This document shows positions 35,158 to 44,021 of a DNA stretch of 64,000 bases, piece after piece. Position numbers and translations under genes: made by a program. The stretch is from Nesterenkonia xinjiangensis. GTDB taxonomy: Bacteria > Actinomycetota > Actinomycetes > Actinomycetales > Micrococcaceae. The DNA is taken from the NCBI RefSeq assembly GCF_013410745.1, contig NZ_JACCFY010000001.1:3505371-3569370 (forward strand). Reading direction: 5' to 3'. The notes under the pieces are model-generated. The model made no database searches. It was not told the origin of the DNA and was given only the letters and a program-made list of their open reading frames with translations. The first letter of the stretch is position 1, and the number at the start of each line of letters is the position of its first letter.

Positions 35158-36432
35158 ATGGAAATCGTGATCGAAGACGTTGGCGTGATCTGGGTGATCG
35201 TCGCCGGAGCGCTCGTGCTGTTCATGACGCCGGGCCTCGCGCTCTTCTACGGCGGCCTCTCGCAGACTCGCTCTGCGGTCAACATGATGATGATGAGCTT
35301 CGCCGCCATGGGCCTGGTTGCCCTGACGTGGGCGCTGTGGGGCAACGCCATCGCCGGGGCGGATCCGGTCGCCGGCGGCCTGTTCGGCAACCCGACCTCG
35401 GACTTCGTGCTCTTCGAGTCCATGGCGGCGGGCGGTGACTCCTTGGTGTGGGTCGGCTTCGGTGCCACGTTCGCCATCATCACCACGGCCCTGATCTCGG
35501 GCGCTGTGGCTGACCGTGCCAAGTTCGCCGGGTGGATGGTCTTCGTCCCGATCTGGATCACGCTGGTCTACGCTCCGCTGGCCTTCTGGGTCTGGGGCGA
35601 CGGCGGACTGCTCGTCGAGGGCGGCTTCATCGGTGACACCGTGGGCGAGGCCGTCGACTTCGCCGGCGGGCTCGTAGTCCACATGTGTGCCGGTGTGGCG
35701 GCCCTGGCCCTGGTGCTCGTCATCGGGCCGCGTCAGAAGTTCGCCCCGAACAAGCCGCACAACGTGCCGTTCGTCCTGCTGGGTGCCTCCATCCTCTGGT
35801 TCGGCTGGTTCGGCTTCAACATCGGTGAGGCCGCTGACGTCGAAGAGGCTTCGCTGAACTGGATCAACACGTTGCTCGCACCGGCGGCAGCCCTGGTCGC
35901 CTGGCTGATCACGGAGTGGGCTCGCGGCAAGAAGCCCACCCCCGTGGGCGCGGCCTCGGGAATCGTGGCCGGCCTGGTCGCCATCACCCCGGCGGTGGCC
36001 TTCGTCACCCCGTTCGGCGCCATCATCATCGGCCTCGTCGCAGGTCTGGCCTGCTGCTTCGCCGTGGAGTTCAAGTACGGCAAGTTCGACGACACGCTCG
36101 ACGTGGTCGGTCTGCACCTCGTCGCCGGCCTCTGGGGCACTCTGGCCATCGGGCTGTTCGGGAGCGAGGAGCTCATCGGGGACGGCCGAGGCAGCCTCTT
36201 CCTCAACGGTGACTTCTCCCTGCTCTGGGCGCAGATCGTCGCCTGCCTGGTGACGCTGGTGTTCGCCTTCGTGGCCACATATGTCATCGCGATGGCCATC
36301 CACAAGACCATGGGCTTCCGCGTCGAGCCCGAGGTGGAGCGGGGCGGCATCGACACCGTCGCCCACCGCACCGATGCCTACTCCAGCGACGCCGTCCCCT
36401 CGGCGGCCGAGAGACACAACGTCTCGAGCTGA
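35158..36432 (+). CDS. amt: ammonium transporter
   Basis: 424 aa with about 11 membrane helices. Amt proteins conduct ammonium into the cell. The family signature is visible in LFMTPGLALFYGGLSQTRSAVNMMM, FAGGLVVHMCAGVAALAL and DDTLDVVGLHLVAGLWGTLAIGLF, which holds one of the twin pore histidines. The ATG at 35158 follows GGAGGG at an ideal distance; a TTG upstream lies in the ribosome binding site. In most actinobacteria amt is followed by glnK/glnB and glnD, but here it is followed by a terminator and a convergent MFS gene. Confidence 0.93.
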   Translation: MEIVIEDVGVIWVIVAGALVLFMTPGLALFYGGLSQTRSAVNMMMMSFAAMGLVALTWALWGNAIAGADPVAGGLFGNPTSDFVLFESMAAGGDSLVWVGFGATFAIITTALISGAVADRAKFAGWMVFVPIWITLVYAPLAFWVWGDGGLLVEGGFIGDTVGEAVDFAGGLVVHMCAGVAALALVLVIGPRQKFAPNKPHNVPFVLLGASILWFGWFGFNIGEAADVEEASLNWINTLLAPAAALVAWLITEWARGKKPTPVGAASGIVAGLVAITPAVAFVTPFGAIIIGLVAGLACCFAVEFKYGKFDDTLDVVGLHLVAGLWGTLAIGLFGSEELIGDGRGSLFLNGDFSLLWAQIVACLVTLVFAFVATYVIAMAIHKTMGFRVEPEVERGGIDTVAHRTDAYSSDAVPSAAERHNVSS

Positions 36433-36455
36433 CACCGGCACTCGCCGTGACAGGC

Positions 36456-36500
36456 AGCGGGCCGGAGGCATGCGCATCATGCGCATGCCTCCGGCCCGCT
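36456..36500. terminator. bidirectional terminator between amt and the MFS gene
   Basis: A perfect 22-bp inverted repeat (36456-36477 with 36479-36500) has a single central base. It lies between two convergent genes, so it probably ends both transcripts. There is no T-run on the plus side. Confidence 0.75.
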
Positions 36501-36517
36501 CGTCTGCCTCCCCGGGC

Positions 36518-37750
36518 TCACCCGCTGCGCTGGAGGGTCTCCGGCGCTCGTGTCCAGGCGATGGCACCGATCATCAGGATGACGCCGGTCAGCCCAAAGG
36601 CCCATGCATATCCGAGACGGTCGACGATCAGCCCGGCCACCAGCGGGCCGACGATAGCCCCGAGGTCCTGAGTCATCTGGAACGTGGCGACTACCGGCCC
36701 CCCGTTGCGCCCCTCCCCGACGACATCTGCGATCGCCGCCTGCTGGGCAGGATTGACCAGGCCGGTCCCCGCGCCGGAGACGAGGCTCAGGAGGATCAGC
36801 ACCCAGGGTTCGGGGGCGAGGCCCAGCGCCCCGGTGGAGATCGCGGTGATGACCAGGCCCAGGATGATCGGGCCCCGGCGCCCGTACCGGTCCGTCCGAC
36901 GGGAGAAGAGCAGCACCGCGGCGACGTTGCCCGCTGCGAAGGTCGCCAGCACCACGCCGGCCAGCTGTGAGGAATCGATGATGAACCCGGAACCGACGAA
37001 GGCGGTGGCGGCGAAGAGCGGAACCATCGAGTTGCGCAGTCCGAAGGTGGCCCAGCCGTTGGCGAACCCGGCGGTCAGCGCCGCCCGGTAGCCGCGCACC
37101 GCCCAGGCCTCCTGCAGAGTCGCCCGCTGCCGCTCGTCCCGGCGTCCGCGATCCTCTAGGCGGGAACCGCGCAGCATCACGAAGACGATCATCGCCGCGA
37201 CGACCAGTGCGCCCCCGTAGACCAGGAACGGCACGTGCGGTCCGAAGACCAGCAGCGCTGAGCCCACCAGGGGCCCGGCCACATTGCCGATGAGGAAGGC
37301 CGAGGCGTACGCCCCGGAGATCTTTCCGCGGATGCTCGGCGGAGACTTCCGTGCCAGGAAGGTCATCGCCGAGACGGTGAAGAACGTGGAGCCGATGCCC
37401 CCGACCGCCCGGAAGGCCAGAAGCAGCTCGTAGCTCGGTGCGTAGGCCGTGGCGATCATCGATGCCGCGACGATCAGCAGCCCCACCACATAGACCGGGG
37501 TCTCCCCCAGCATCTGGGTGAGCTTGCCCGAGGCGGGCGCGAAGACCAGCCGGAAGAGCCCGAAGGCGGAGACCACCGCCGAGACGGCCAGTGCCGAGAC
37601 TCCGAAGTCAGCCGCGTACTGCGGAAGGATCGGTGCCACGATGCCGAACCCGATCGCCACGACGAAGGCGGCGAGAATGAGCACGCGCAGTTCGTTGGGG
37701 ATCGGGGTCCGGGTGCGGTCCGCGGTGCGTGCCGCATCGTCGACAGCCAT
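36518..37750 (-). CDS. major facilitator superfamily transporter
   Basis: 410 aa with 12 predicted membrane helices in two halves. The N-half signature is LRVLILAAFVVAIGFGIVAPIL, with an ARKSPPSIRGKISGAYASAF stretch after helix 4 and a charged central loop (RGSRLEDRGRRDERQRATL). The second half has SLVSGAGTGLVNPAQQAAI. The pattern resembles multidrug or small-molecule exporters of the DHA type, but the substrate cannot be assigned. AGGAG precedes the ATG. It has no obvious functional link to amt or smc. Confidence 0.85.
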   Translation of the reverse strand: MAVDDAARTADRTRTPIPNELRVLILAAFVVAIGFGIVAPILPQYAADFGVSALAVSAVVSAFGLFRLVFAPASGKLTQMLGETPVYVVGLLIVAASMIATAYAPSYELLLAFRAVGGIGSTFFTVSAMTFLARKSPPSIRGKISGAYASAFLIGNVAGPLVGSALLVFGPHVPFLVYGGALVVAAMIVFVMLRGSRLEDRGRRDERQRATLQEAWAVRGYRAALTAGFANGWATFGLRNSMVPLFAATAFVGSGFIIDSSQLAGVVLATFAAGNVAAVLLFSRRTDRYGRRGPIILGLVITAISTGALGLAPEPWVLILLSLVSGAGTGLVNPAQQAAIADVVGEGRNGGPVVATFQMTQDLGAIVGPLVAGLIVDRLGYAWAFGLTGVILMIGAIAWTRAPETLQRSG

Positions 37751-37847
37751 CCTTCACTCTCCTGGGAATGTGTCGGCGCAGCAGACGGCCGACGAGAAGT
37801 CTCTGACCTGCTTCGCAACGCCTGACAGGGTCGCCTTGTTCCCAGGA

Positions 37848-40800
37848 TCAGACGGCGGGCTGAGACTCCGTCGCCCGGTCTTCGTCGGCACGGGCGAGCC
37901 GTTGGGAGACTACTCGGGTGGAGCCGTCCTGGCGCATGGAGACGCCGTAGAGCGCGTCGGCGATCTCCATGGTCCGCTTCTGGTGGGTGATGACGATCAG
38001 CTGCGAGGAGGCACGCAGCTCCTCGAAGATCACCAGGAGCCGGGAGAGATTGGTGTCGTCCAGGGCCGCCTCGACCTCGTCCATGACGTAGAAGGGACTC
38101 GGGCGCGCCTTGAAGATCGCGACCAGCAGGGCCACGGCTGTCAGTGAGCGTTCTCCGCCGGAGAGCAGGGAAAGACGCCGGATCCGTTTCCCCGGCGGGC
38201 GGGCGTGGACCTCGATGCCGGTGTTGAGCATGTCCTCCGGATTGGTCAGCTCCAGGTGGCCCTCGCCGCCGGGGAACAGCCGGGCGAAGACCCGTTCGAA
38301 CTGCGCCTTGGTGTCGACCCAGGCCTCGGTGAAGACGCGTTCGACGGTCTGGTCGACGTCGGAGATGATCTCCAGCAGGTCCTGCCGGGAGCCCTTGAGG
38401 TCGGCCAGCTGCTCCTGCAGATAGCTGTGCCGCTCTTCCAGGGCGGCGTGTTCCTCCAGGGCCAGCGGGTTGACGTTTCCGAGCGCCTTCAGGTCCCGGC
38501 GTGCCCTGTCCAGGCGGGTCTGCTGCTCGGCCCGGTCGTAGGGTCGAGCCTCAGCATTCTCGTCCTCCGGATCTGGAATGGGCTGGTCCGGGCCGTAGTT
38601 CTCGATGAGGTACTCGGGGCTCAGGCTGAGTTCCTCGTGGCCCCGCTGCTCGGCGGCTTCAAGACTGACCCTCAGCTCCGTACGCGTCAGCTCGGCCTGG
38701 TGGAGCCGACTGGTGACGGAATCGAGATCCTCCGCCTCGGCCTGTCGCTCCTGCCGCAGCCGTTGGATCTCTGCGGCGAGGTCCCGATGCCGATGCTGAG
38801 CGTCGTCGTGGGCGTCCTGAGCCTCCTGCAGGACGGTGCTGATCCGTTCCACCGCCTGCTCCGCCTCGGCCTGCACGGCCTCGGCCTGCTGCGCCCGGCT
38901 GCTGCGCGCCTCGGCGACGCGCCGGGCCTGCTCCCGCCGGGTCTCCTCGGCCTGGGCGCTCCGACGCAGCCCGGCGGCCCGCTCCTGCAGCTGGTGATGC
39001 TGCTCCTCGGCCGCGCGCAGGGCCAGCCGCGCCTCCACCTCCTCACGCCGATCGGCGGAGGCCTGCTCGGAGAGCCGGTCGCGTTCCTCGGCGGAAGGCT
39101 CCTCCTCGACGTCGTCGCTCTCCGCTGCGGCCAGCCGTGCGGAGGCCTCATCGAGCTGCTCCTGCGCGTGCTGCCGTGCCTGAGCCACCTCGGCGATCTC
39201 CGTCTCCGCCGCCGCGATGCGCTCTTCGGCGCGGGAGACCTCGGAGCTGAGACGGCCGAGCTGCTCCGTGGTGGCGGTCATCTCGGCGTCGTTGGCGTGC
39301 AGCGCCTCCAGGCTCTCCTCCGCGGCAAGCTCAGCGGCGCGCGCGTCACCGGCCTGAGTCTCCGCCGCCGCCTGCACCTCGGCCAGGTCACGTTCGGTCT
39401 GCCGAAGAGTCTCGGTGAGCTCGGTGATCTGGGCGGTGATCGCCACATCAGAGTTCTCCAGGGCGGTGCCCCCGATGTGCTCGCCGCGGCGCAACACATC
39501 GCCGGAGGCGGTCACCGCCGTGCGCACGCCCGAGAGCGCCAGCGCCTTGCGTGCAGAGTCGAGATCCCGGCAGAGCACCACACCGTCCAGGGCGTGGGAC
39601 AGCGGGGCGCTGAGCTCGGCGGGACCGCTGATCGCGGCACCGGCCGACAGCACACCCTCGGGCAGCCGAGCGGTGAGATCGCCCGCCGAAGGGGAGTCCG
39701 CCGTCTCCTGGGTCGGATAGATCAGGTGCGCTCGACCCTCATCAGCCTCGGCCAGCCGTGCCAGGGCTTGGGCCGCCTGCTCGGCGTCGGCCGCGACGAG
39801 GGCCGTGTCCAGGGATCCCAGACAGGCGGCCAGCGCCTTCTCCCAGCCGCCGGTCACGGTCAGCCGATCGGCAAGCGGGATGAGCTGCTCCCATTCCCTG
39901 CGCAGCGCCGCCGCCCCATCCCGGGGCGTGCGGGCCGCCGACAGCCCGGAGAGCCTGGCCCGGTACTCGTTGACGGCGGCCTCGAGCCGACGACGTTCGG
40001 CCAGGAGCTCGTCGTAGCGCCCCTTCAGCCCGTCGTACCGTGCCTGAGCCTTCTCGTAGGCGGCGTCGAGGTCCTCCTCGCCGGTCTCGATGCCGGCGAT
40101 CCTCTGCTCCAGGTCGGCGAACTGGGCGCGGGAGCTCTCCCGCACCTGCCGAGCCTGCTCACGCTGCTCCTCAGCCCGACGCCGGCGCGCCTCAGCGGCC
40201 TCGATGCGCCCCTGGGCGGCGTCCACGCGGCCCCGCAGGGTCGCCAGACCGGCGCGACGGTCGGCGACGGCCCGCAGCTGCTCCGTCAGGCGGGTCTCCT
40301 CGGCCTTCAGTGCCTCCTCGCTGGCGGACCGACGCTCGCTCGTCTCCTCGAGGCGAGTGCGGCTCTGCTCCACCTCGGTCTGTTGGGTCTGGGCCTCCTC
40401 CGCGACCTGCTGAGCCTGGACCCGGAGCTGCTCGGGGTCCCGCCCGGAGTCCTCCACCGTGGCCGAGGCGTAGAGGCTGCGGGATCGCTCAGCGGCCACC
40501 GAGGCCACGGAGCGCAGCCGCTCCTGCGCCTGGGCCAGCCGGTGGTGACCCGCCAGCAGCTTCTCCCCGCGCAGCCGCTGCGCGCGGGACTGCTCCTCAC
40601 GGGCGGTGATCCGCCGATCCTGCCCCTGCAGGGAGGCTCGCAGCTCCTCAGCCCGACTGCGGTCCTCCTCCTCGCCACGGCCCGACTCGTGCAGCGCGGT
40701 GGCGGCCTGGATGAGGTCGTCGGCGATGAGTCGGGACAGAGAGTCGCGGACGTCATGCTGGATGCGCTGGGCCCGGCGGGCGACCTTCGCCTGACGACCG

Positions 40801-41414
40801 AGCGGCGCCAGCTGACGGGAGATCTCGGAGATGAGGTCCTCGAGCCGATCCAGGTTGCCCTGCATCGACTCCAGCTTCCGGACGGTCCGTTCCCGCCGCC
40901 GCCGGTGCTTGAGCACGCCGGCGGCCTCCTCGATGAACCCGCGTCGCTGCTCCGGGGTGGCCTGTAGGATCTGGTCCAGCTGCCCCTGGCCGACGATCAC
41001 GTGCATCTCCCGGCCGAGCCCTGAGTCGGAGAGCAGCTCCTGGATGTCGAGGAGGCGGCACTTCTGTCCGTTGATCGTGTATTCCGAGCCCCCGGTCCGG
41101 AACATCGTCCGGCTGATGGTGACCTCGGAGTATTCGATGGGCAGTGCGCCGTCGGAGTTGTCGATGGTGAGGCTCACCGAAGCGCGGCCGAGCGGCTGCC
41201 GATCTGTGGTTCCGGCGAAGATGACGTCCTCCATGGAGCCGCCGCGCAGGGACTTCGCCCCCTGCTCCCCCATCACCCAGGCCAGGGCGTCGACCACGTT
41301 GGACTTTCCTGATCCGTTGGGACCGACGACGGCGGTCACCCCGGGCTCGAATTCGAAGGTGGTCGCCGAGGCGAAGGACTTGAAGCCCCGGATGGTCAGC
41401 GTCTTCAGATGCAT
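37848..41414 (-). CDS. smc: chromosome segregation protein SMC
   Basis: 1188 aa. It is the condensin ATPase that organises and segregates the chromosome. The head has Walker A VGPNGSGKSNVVDAL (about 32-46), the signature LLSGGERSLTAVALL and Walker B YVMDEVEAALDDTN. Long Glu/Arg/Ala-rich coiled coils flank a central hinge (about 500-660). GGAGGGG precedes the ATG. ftsY is often just downstream of smc in actinobacteria, but here amt and an MFS gene intervene and the strand is opposite. No rnc or mutM gene is visible nearby. Confidence 0.95.
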   Translation of the reverse strand: MHLKTLTIRGFKSFASATTFEFEPGVTAVVGPNGSGKSNVVDALAWVMGEQGAKSLRGGSMEDVIFAGTTDRQPLGRASVSLTIDNSDGALPIEYSEVTISRTMFRTGGSEYTINGQKCRLLDIQELLSDSGLGREMHVIVGQGQLDQILQATPEQRRGFIEEAAGVLKHRRRRERTVRKLESMQGNLDRLEDLISEISRQLAPLGRQAKVARRAQRIQHDVRDSLSRLIADDLIQAATALHESGRGEEEDRSRAEELRASLQGQDRRITAREEQSRAQRLRGEKLLAGHHRLAQAQERLRSVASVAAERSRSLYASATVEDSGRDPEQLRVQAQQVAEEAQTQQTEVEQSRTRLEETSERRSASEEALKAEETRLTEQLRAVADRRAGLATLRGRVDAAQGRIEAAEARRRRAEEQREQARQVRESSRAQFADLEQRIAGIETGEEDLDAAYEKAQARYDGLKGRYDELLAERRRLEAAVNEYRARLSGLSAARTPRDGAAALRREWEQLIPLADRLTVTGGWEKALAACLGSLDTALVAADAEQAAQALARLAEADEGRAHLIYPTQETADSPSAGDLTARLPEGVLSAGAAISGPAELSAPLSHALDGVVLCRDLDSARKALALSGVRTAVTASGDVLRRGEHIGGTALENSDVAITAQITELTETLRQTERDLAEVQAAAETQAGDARAAELAAEESLEALHANDAEMTATTEQLGRLSSEVSRAEERIAAAETEIAEVAQARQHAQEQLDEASARLAAAESDDVEEEPSAEERDRLSEQASADRREEVEARLALRAAEEQHHQLQERAAGLRRSAQAEETRREQARRVAEARSSRAQQAEAVQAEAEQAVERISTVLQEAQDAHDDAQHRHRDLAAEIQRLRQERQAEAEDLDSVTSRLHQAELTRTELRVSLEAAEQRGHEELSLSPEYLIENYGPDQPIPDPEDENAEARPYDRAEQQTRLDRARRDLKALGNVNPLALEEHAALEERHSYLQEQLADLKGSRQDLLEIISDVDQTVERVFTEAWVDTKAQFERVFARLFPGGEGHLELTNPEDMLNTGIEVHARPPGKRIRRLSLLSGGERSLTAVALLVAIFKARPSPFYVMDEVEAALDDTNLSRLLVIFEELRASSQLIVITHQKRTMEIADALYGVSMRQDGSTRVVSQRLARADEDRATESQPAV

Positions 41415-41508
41415 GCCCGGATCCCCTCCTTCTGCCTCTCCTGCGTCTGTGCTGGACTGTGTTGGGTTGAGCTGGGCTGACTATGGCTGCGCCGGGCAGG
41501 GATCGCCC

Positions 41509-41534
41509 GGATTCAGCCCTGGGATTCAGCCCTG
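41509..41534. repeat. 13-base perfect tandem duplication at the wecB stop
   Basis: GGATTCAGCCCTG occurs twice head to tail (41509-41521 and 41522-41534). The second copy contains the wecB stop codon. It looks like a recent slippage duplication that does not alter the protein. The rest of the 111-base gap to smc shows only the smc ribosome binding site. Confidence 0.7.
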
Positions 41535-42674
41535 CGGGGAGAAGTCCGGCATCCGCTCGCCGAGCCCGAAGAGCTTCTCCAGCGCGGCCACGGTGCGCGC
41601 GGCAGCCGCACCGTCGCCGTAGGGGTTCACTGCGTTGGCCATCGCTCGGTAGGCCTCAGCGTCGTCGAAGAGCGTGGACACCTCGGTGACCACCCGGTCC
41701 TCGTCGGTGCCGATGAGACGCACGGTGCCGGCGTCGACGGCCTCCGGCCGCTCGGTGTTCTCGCGCATCACCAGCACCGGTTTGCCGAGGCTGGGGGCCT
41801 CCTCCTGGACGCCCCCGGAATCCGTGAGCACCACGGTGGCCAGGTTCATCAGACGGGTGAACTCGCCGTAGGGCAGCGGCTCCGTGACGATGACGTTGTC
41901 ATGGCCGGCCAGCGCGGGCAGGATCGCCTCACGCACCACCGGGTTGCGGTGGGCCGGCAGCACGATGAGCTTCTCCGGGTAGCGATCGGAGAGCCGCGCC
42001 AGCGCCCGTCCGACGCCCTCCATGGCAGAGCCCTGGTTCTCCCTCCGGTGGGTGGTGACCAGCAGAACGTCCTGACCTGAGGCTGCCGCATCCTCGAGCT
42101 GCTGGTCGGAGAACGGCACCTGCTTCTCCGCGACCTCGAGCAGCGCGTCGATCACGGTGTTGCCGGTGACCACGACGTCCTCTTCGGCGATGGCCTCACG
42201 CAGCAGGTTCGCCCGCGACTGGCTGGTGGGCGCCAGGTGCAGGGAGGTGATCTGAGAGGTCATCTTGCGGTTGGCCTCCTCCGGGAACGGGGAGAACAGG
42301 TCGAAGGAGCGCAGCCCGGCCTCGGCGTGGATGACGGGGATCCCGACGTAGAAGGCGGCCAAGGCCCCCGCCGTAGTGGTGGTCGTGTCTCCCTGGACGA
42401 GGACGGCGTCAGGCTTCTCCTCGGTGAACAGCGCGTCGAGACCGGTGACCGTCCGGGTCAACACACCGTTGAGGGTCTGACGCGGCTGGATGATGTTCAG
42501 GTCATGGTCAGGGACGATGCCGAAGAGCTCGTTGACCTGGTCCAGCATCTCGCGATGCTGGCCGGTGACGGTCACCCGGCAGTCGAAGTGCTCGCTGGCC
42601 TGTAGGGCCTTCACGATCGGAGCCATCTTGATCGCCTCGGGCCGGGTGCCGTAGATCGGCATGATCCGCTTCAT
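41526..42674 (-). CDS. wecB: UDP-N-acetylglucosamine 2-epimerase (non-hydrolysing)
   Basis: 382 aa. It interconverts UDP-GlcNAc and UDP-ManNAc. Signature blocks are GTRPEAIKMAPIVKAL at the start, VQGDTTTTTAGALAAFY, HAEAGLRSFD, TTHRRENQGSAM, and TDSGGVQEEAPSLGKPVLV followed by RENTERPEA. The product is the substrate of WecC (32370), so the two would supply UDP-ManNAcA. GAGGGGAAG precedes the ATG. It is divergent from the ATP-grasp gene at 42890 across a 215-base promoter region. Confidence 0.94.
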   Translation of the reverse strand: MKRIMPIYGTRPEAIKMAPIVKALQASEHFDCRVTVTGQHREMLDQVNELFGIVPDHDLNIIQPRQTLNGVLTRTVTGLDALFTEEKPDAVLVQGDTTTTTAGALAAFYVGIPVIHAEAGLRSFDLFSPFPEEANRKMTSQITSLHLAPTSQSRANLLREAIAEEDVVVTGNTVIDALLEVAEKQVPFSDQQLEDAAASGQDVLLVTTHRRENQGSAMEGVGRALARLSDRYPEKLIVLPAHRNPVVREAILPALAGHDNVIVTEPLPYGEFTRLMNLATVVLTDSGGVQEEAPSLGKPVLVMRENTERPEAVDAGTVRLIGTDEDRVVTEVSTLFDDAEAYRAMANAVNPYGDGAAAARTVAALEKLFGLGERMPDFSPQG

Positions 42675-42876
42675 CGCCGTAGTTCTTCCCCTCTGATGGT
42701 GGATCTCATGTCTTCGCTGGAGAACGCGGACTCCGTATGGCTGTCCTCCGGCGCTGCCGCCGGTCCGGCTCGAGCGCCGTGGACGCGGGCGCCGCTGCCG
42801 GAGTCACAGCGCCCAGCCTATCTGCTGCGGCACGCGCATGGGCGCAGACAGCCGGTCCCGTGCCGCACTCCTGCGC

Positions 42877-42890
42877 TAATGTGGTGGCGA
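42877..42890 (+). promoter_or_regulatory. putative leaderless -10 element for the CphA-like ligase
   Basis: TAATGT (42877-42882) lies 7 bases before the ATG at 42890, with no Shine-Dalgarno sequence. It lies in the divergent region shared with wecB. Confidence 0.4.
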
Positions 42891-44017
42891 TGAGCAGCTC
42901 AGCAGACTTCACCGGGGAGGCCCTGGAGGGACGGCGGCGCCAGCGGGCGCGACACGCGTTGGCCTTCCAGGACCCGCAGTCCCCGACCCGTCGGCTGCTC
43001 GCCCGTTTCCCCGACGTCGACTGGGCCGCCCCGCGGGAATTCGCGAGCGCCCCCTCGCCGACCCGGCAGCTGGTCGCCGCCGCCCGCCGGAAGAAGGTCA
43101 CCAAGCACGAGGTCCAGCACGGCTATCGGACGTTCACGCTCAACGGGGACGTCATCGGTGGACTCAACCAGCGCACGCACACCCTGGTCAGCGATCAGGC
43201 CAAGCGCGCCTGCCGCGCACGGCCGCTGGCCAAGCAGTATCTGCAGGCCATGGGAGTCCCCACCCCGGCGGGTCGCGGCTTCCGCGTCCGCGAGTTCGAC
43301 GATGCCGTCGCCCACTGCGCGGAGCTCGACGGACCGGTGACCATCAAACCGGCCACCGGAGCTGCCGGAGTCGGGGTGTCCTGGGCGGTAAAGGCTGAGG
43401 AGGACCTTCGACCGGCGTGGGAGTACGCCCGGGCCGCCCGTACGACGCCCCTGCAGCGCAGCCTGGAGCTGCTCGTCGAGGAGCACGTCACCGGCATGGA
43501 TGTCCGCGTCTACGTGGTCGGCGAGACGCCGGTGGCCGCAGTGGCCCGACTGCCGCTGTTCATCGTGGGTGACGGCCGTTCCACCGTGCGTCGGCTCGTC
43601 GAGGACGCCGTCGCCGCCCGCTCCACGAACTCCTACCTGGCCAAGCATGCGCCCGAGGTCGACGACGACGCGCTGGCCGAGCTGGGACTGAAGACCTCGG
43701 CCGTCCTCCCCGCAGGTGAGATGCGTGACATCAGCGGCACCTCCAACCCTCTGGTAGGAGGCGTCACCCTCGACATCACCACCGAGCTGTGCCACGGCCA
43801 CCGCGAGCTCGCGGTGGATGCGATGTGGGCTCTGCCCGGCCTGCGCGCCGCCGCCGTGGACATGGTGGTGCCGCACCTCGAGGTCTCCGACGGTGCGGTC
43901 GTGGTGGACCTGCACGACGACGCCGACCTCTCTCTGCACCGCTACCCCTCCTACGGCGCCGTGAGACGTCCCGCAGATGCCATCATCGAGCAGATGATCC
44001 AGCGGGCGAGGCGCTGA
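42890..44017 (+). CDS. cyanophycin-synthetase-like ATP-grasp ligase
   Basis: 375 aa. Residues about 100-370 match the ATP-grasp part of cyanophycin synthetases: GPVTIKPATGAAGVGVSWAV, LELLVEEHVTGMDVRVYVVG, and VGGVTLDITTELCHGHREL, which parallels the GGTA-D-TDEVHP block of CphA. The Mur-ligase half of CphA is absent, so it is probably not a cyanophycin polymerase. It is more likely a carboxylate-amine ligase attaching an amino acid or forming a peptide bond. It is 4 bases from the acyltransferase and in line with the ABC exporter, so surface-polymer modification is the best guess. The ATG at 42890 is favoured by the -10 just upstream. Confidence 0.75.
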   Translation: MSSSADFTGEALEGRRRQRARHALAFQDPQSPTRRLLARFPDVDWAAPREFASAPSPTRQLVAAARRKKVTKHEVQHGYRTFTLNGDVIGGLNQRTHTLVSDQAKRACRARPLAKQYLQAMGVPTPAGRGFRVREFDDAVAHCAELDGPVTIKPATGAAGVGVSWAVKAEEDLRPAWEYARAARTTPLQRSLELLVEEHVTGMDVRVYVVGETPVAAVARLPLFIVGDGRSTVRRLVEDAVAARSTNSYLAKHAPEVDDDALAELGLKTSAVLPAGEMRDISGTSNPLVGGVTLDITTELCHGHRELAVDAMWALPGLRAAAVDMVVPHLEVSDGAVVVDLHDDADLSLHRYPSYGAVRRPADAIIEQMIQRARR

Positions 44018-44021
44018 CTCG

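Noticed and set aside
38205..40967. A 920-codon open frame on the plus strand opposite smc.
   Set aside because: It lies antisense to a clear SMC coding region. Its translation is low-complexity Leu/Gly-rich without a known domain, a usual by-product of high-GC third positions.
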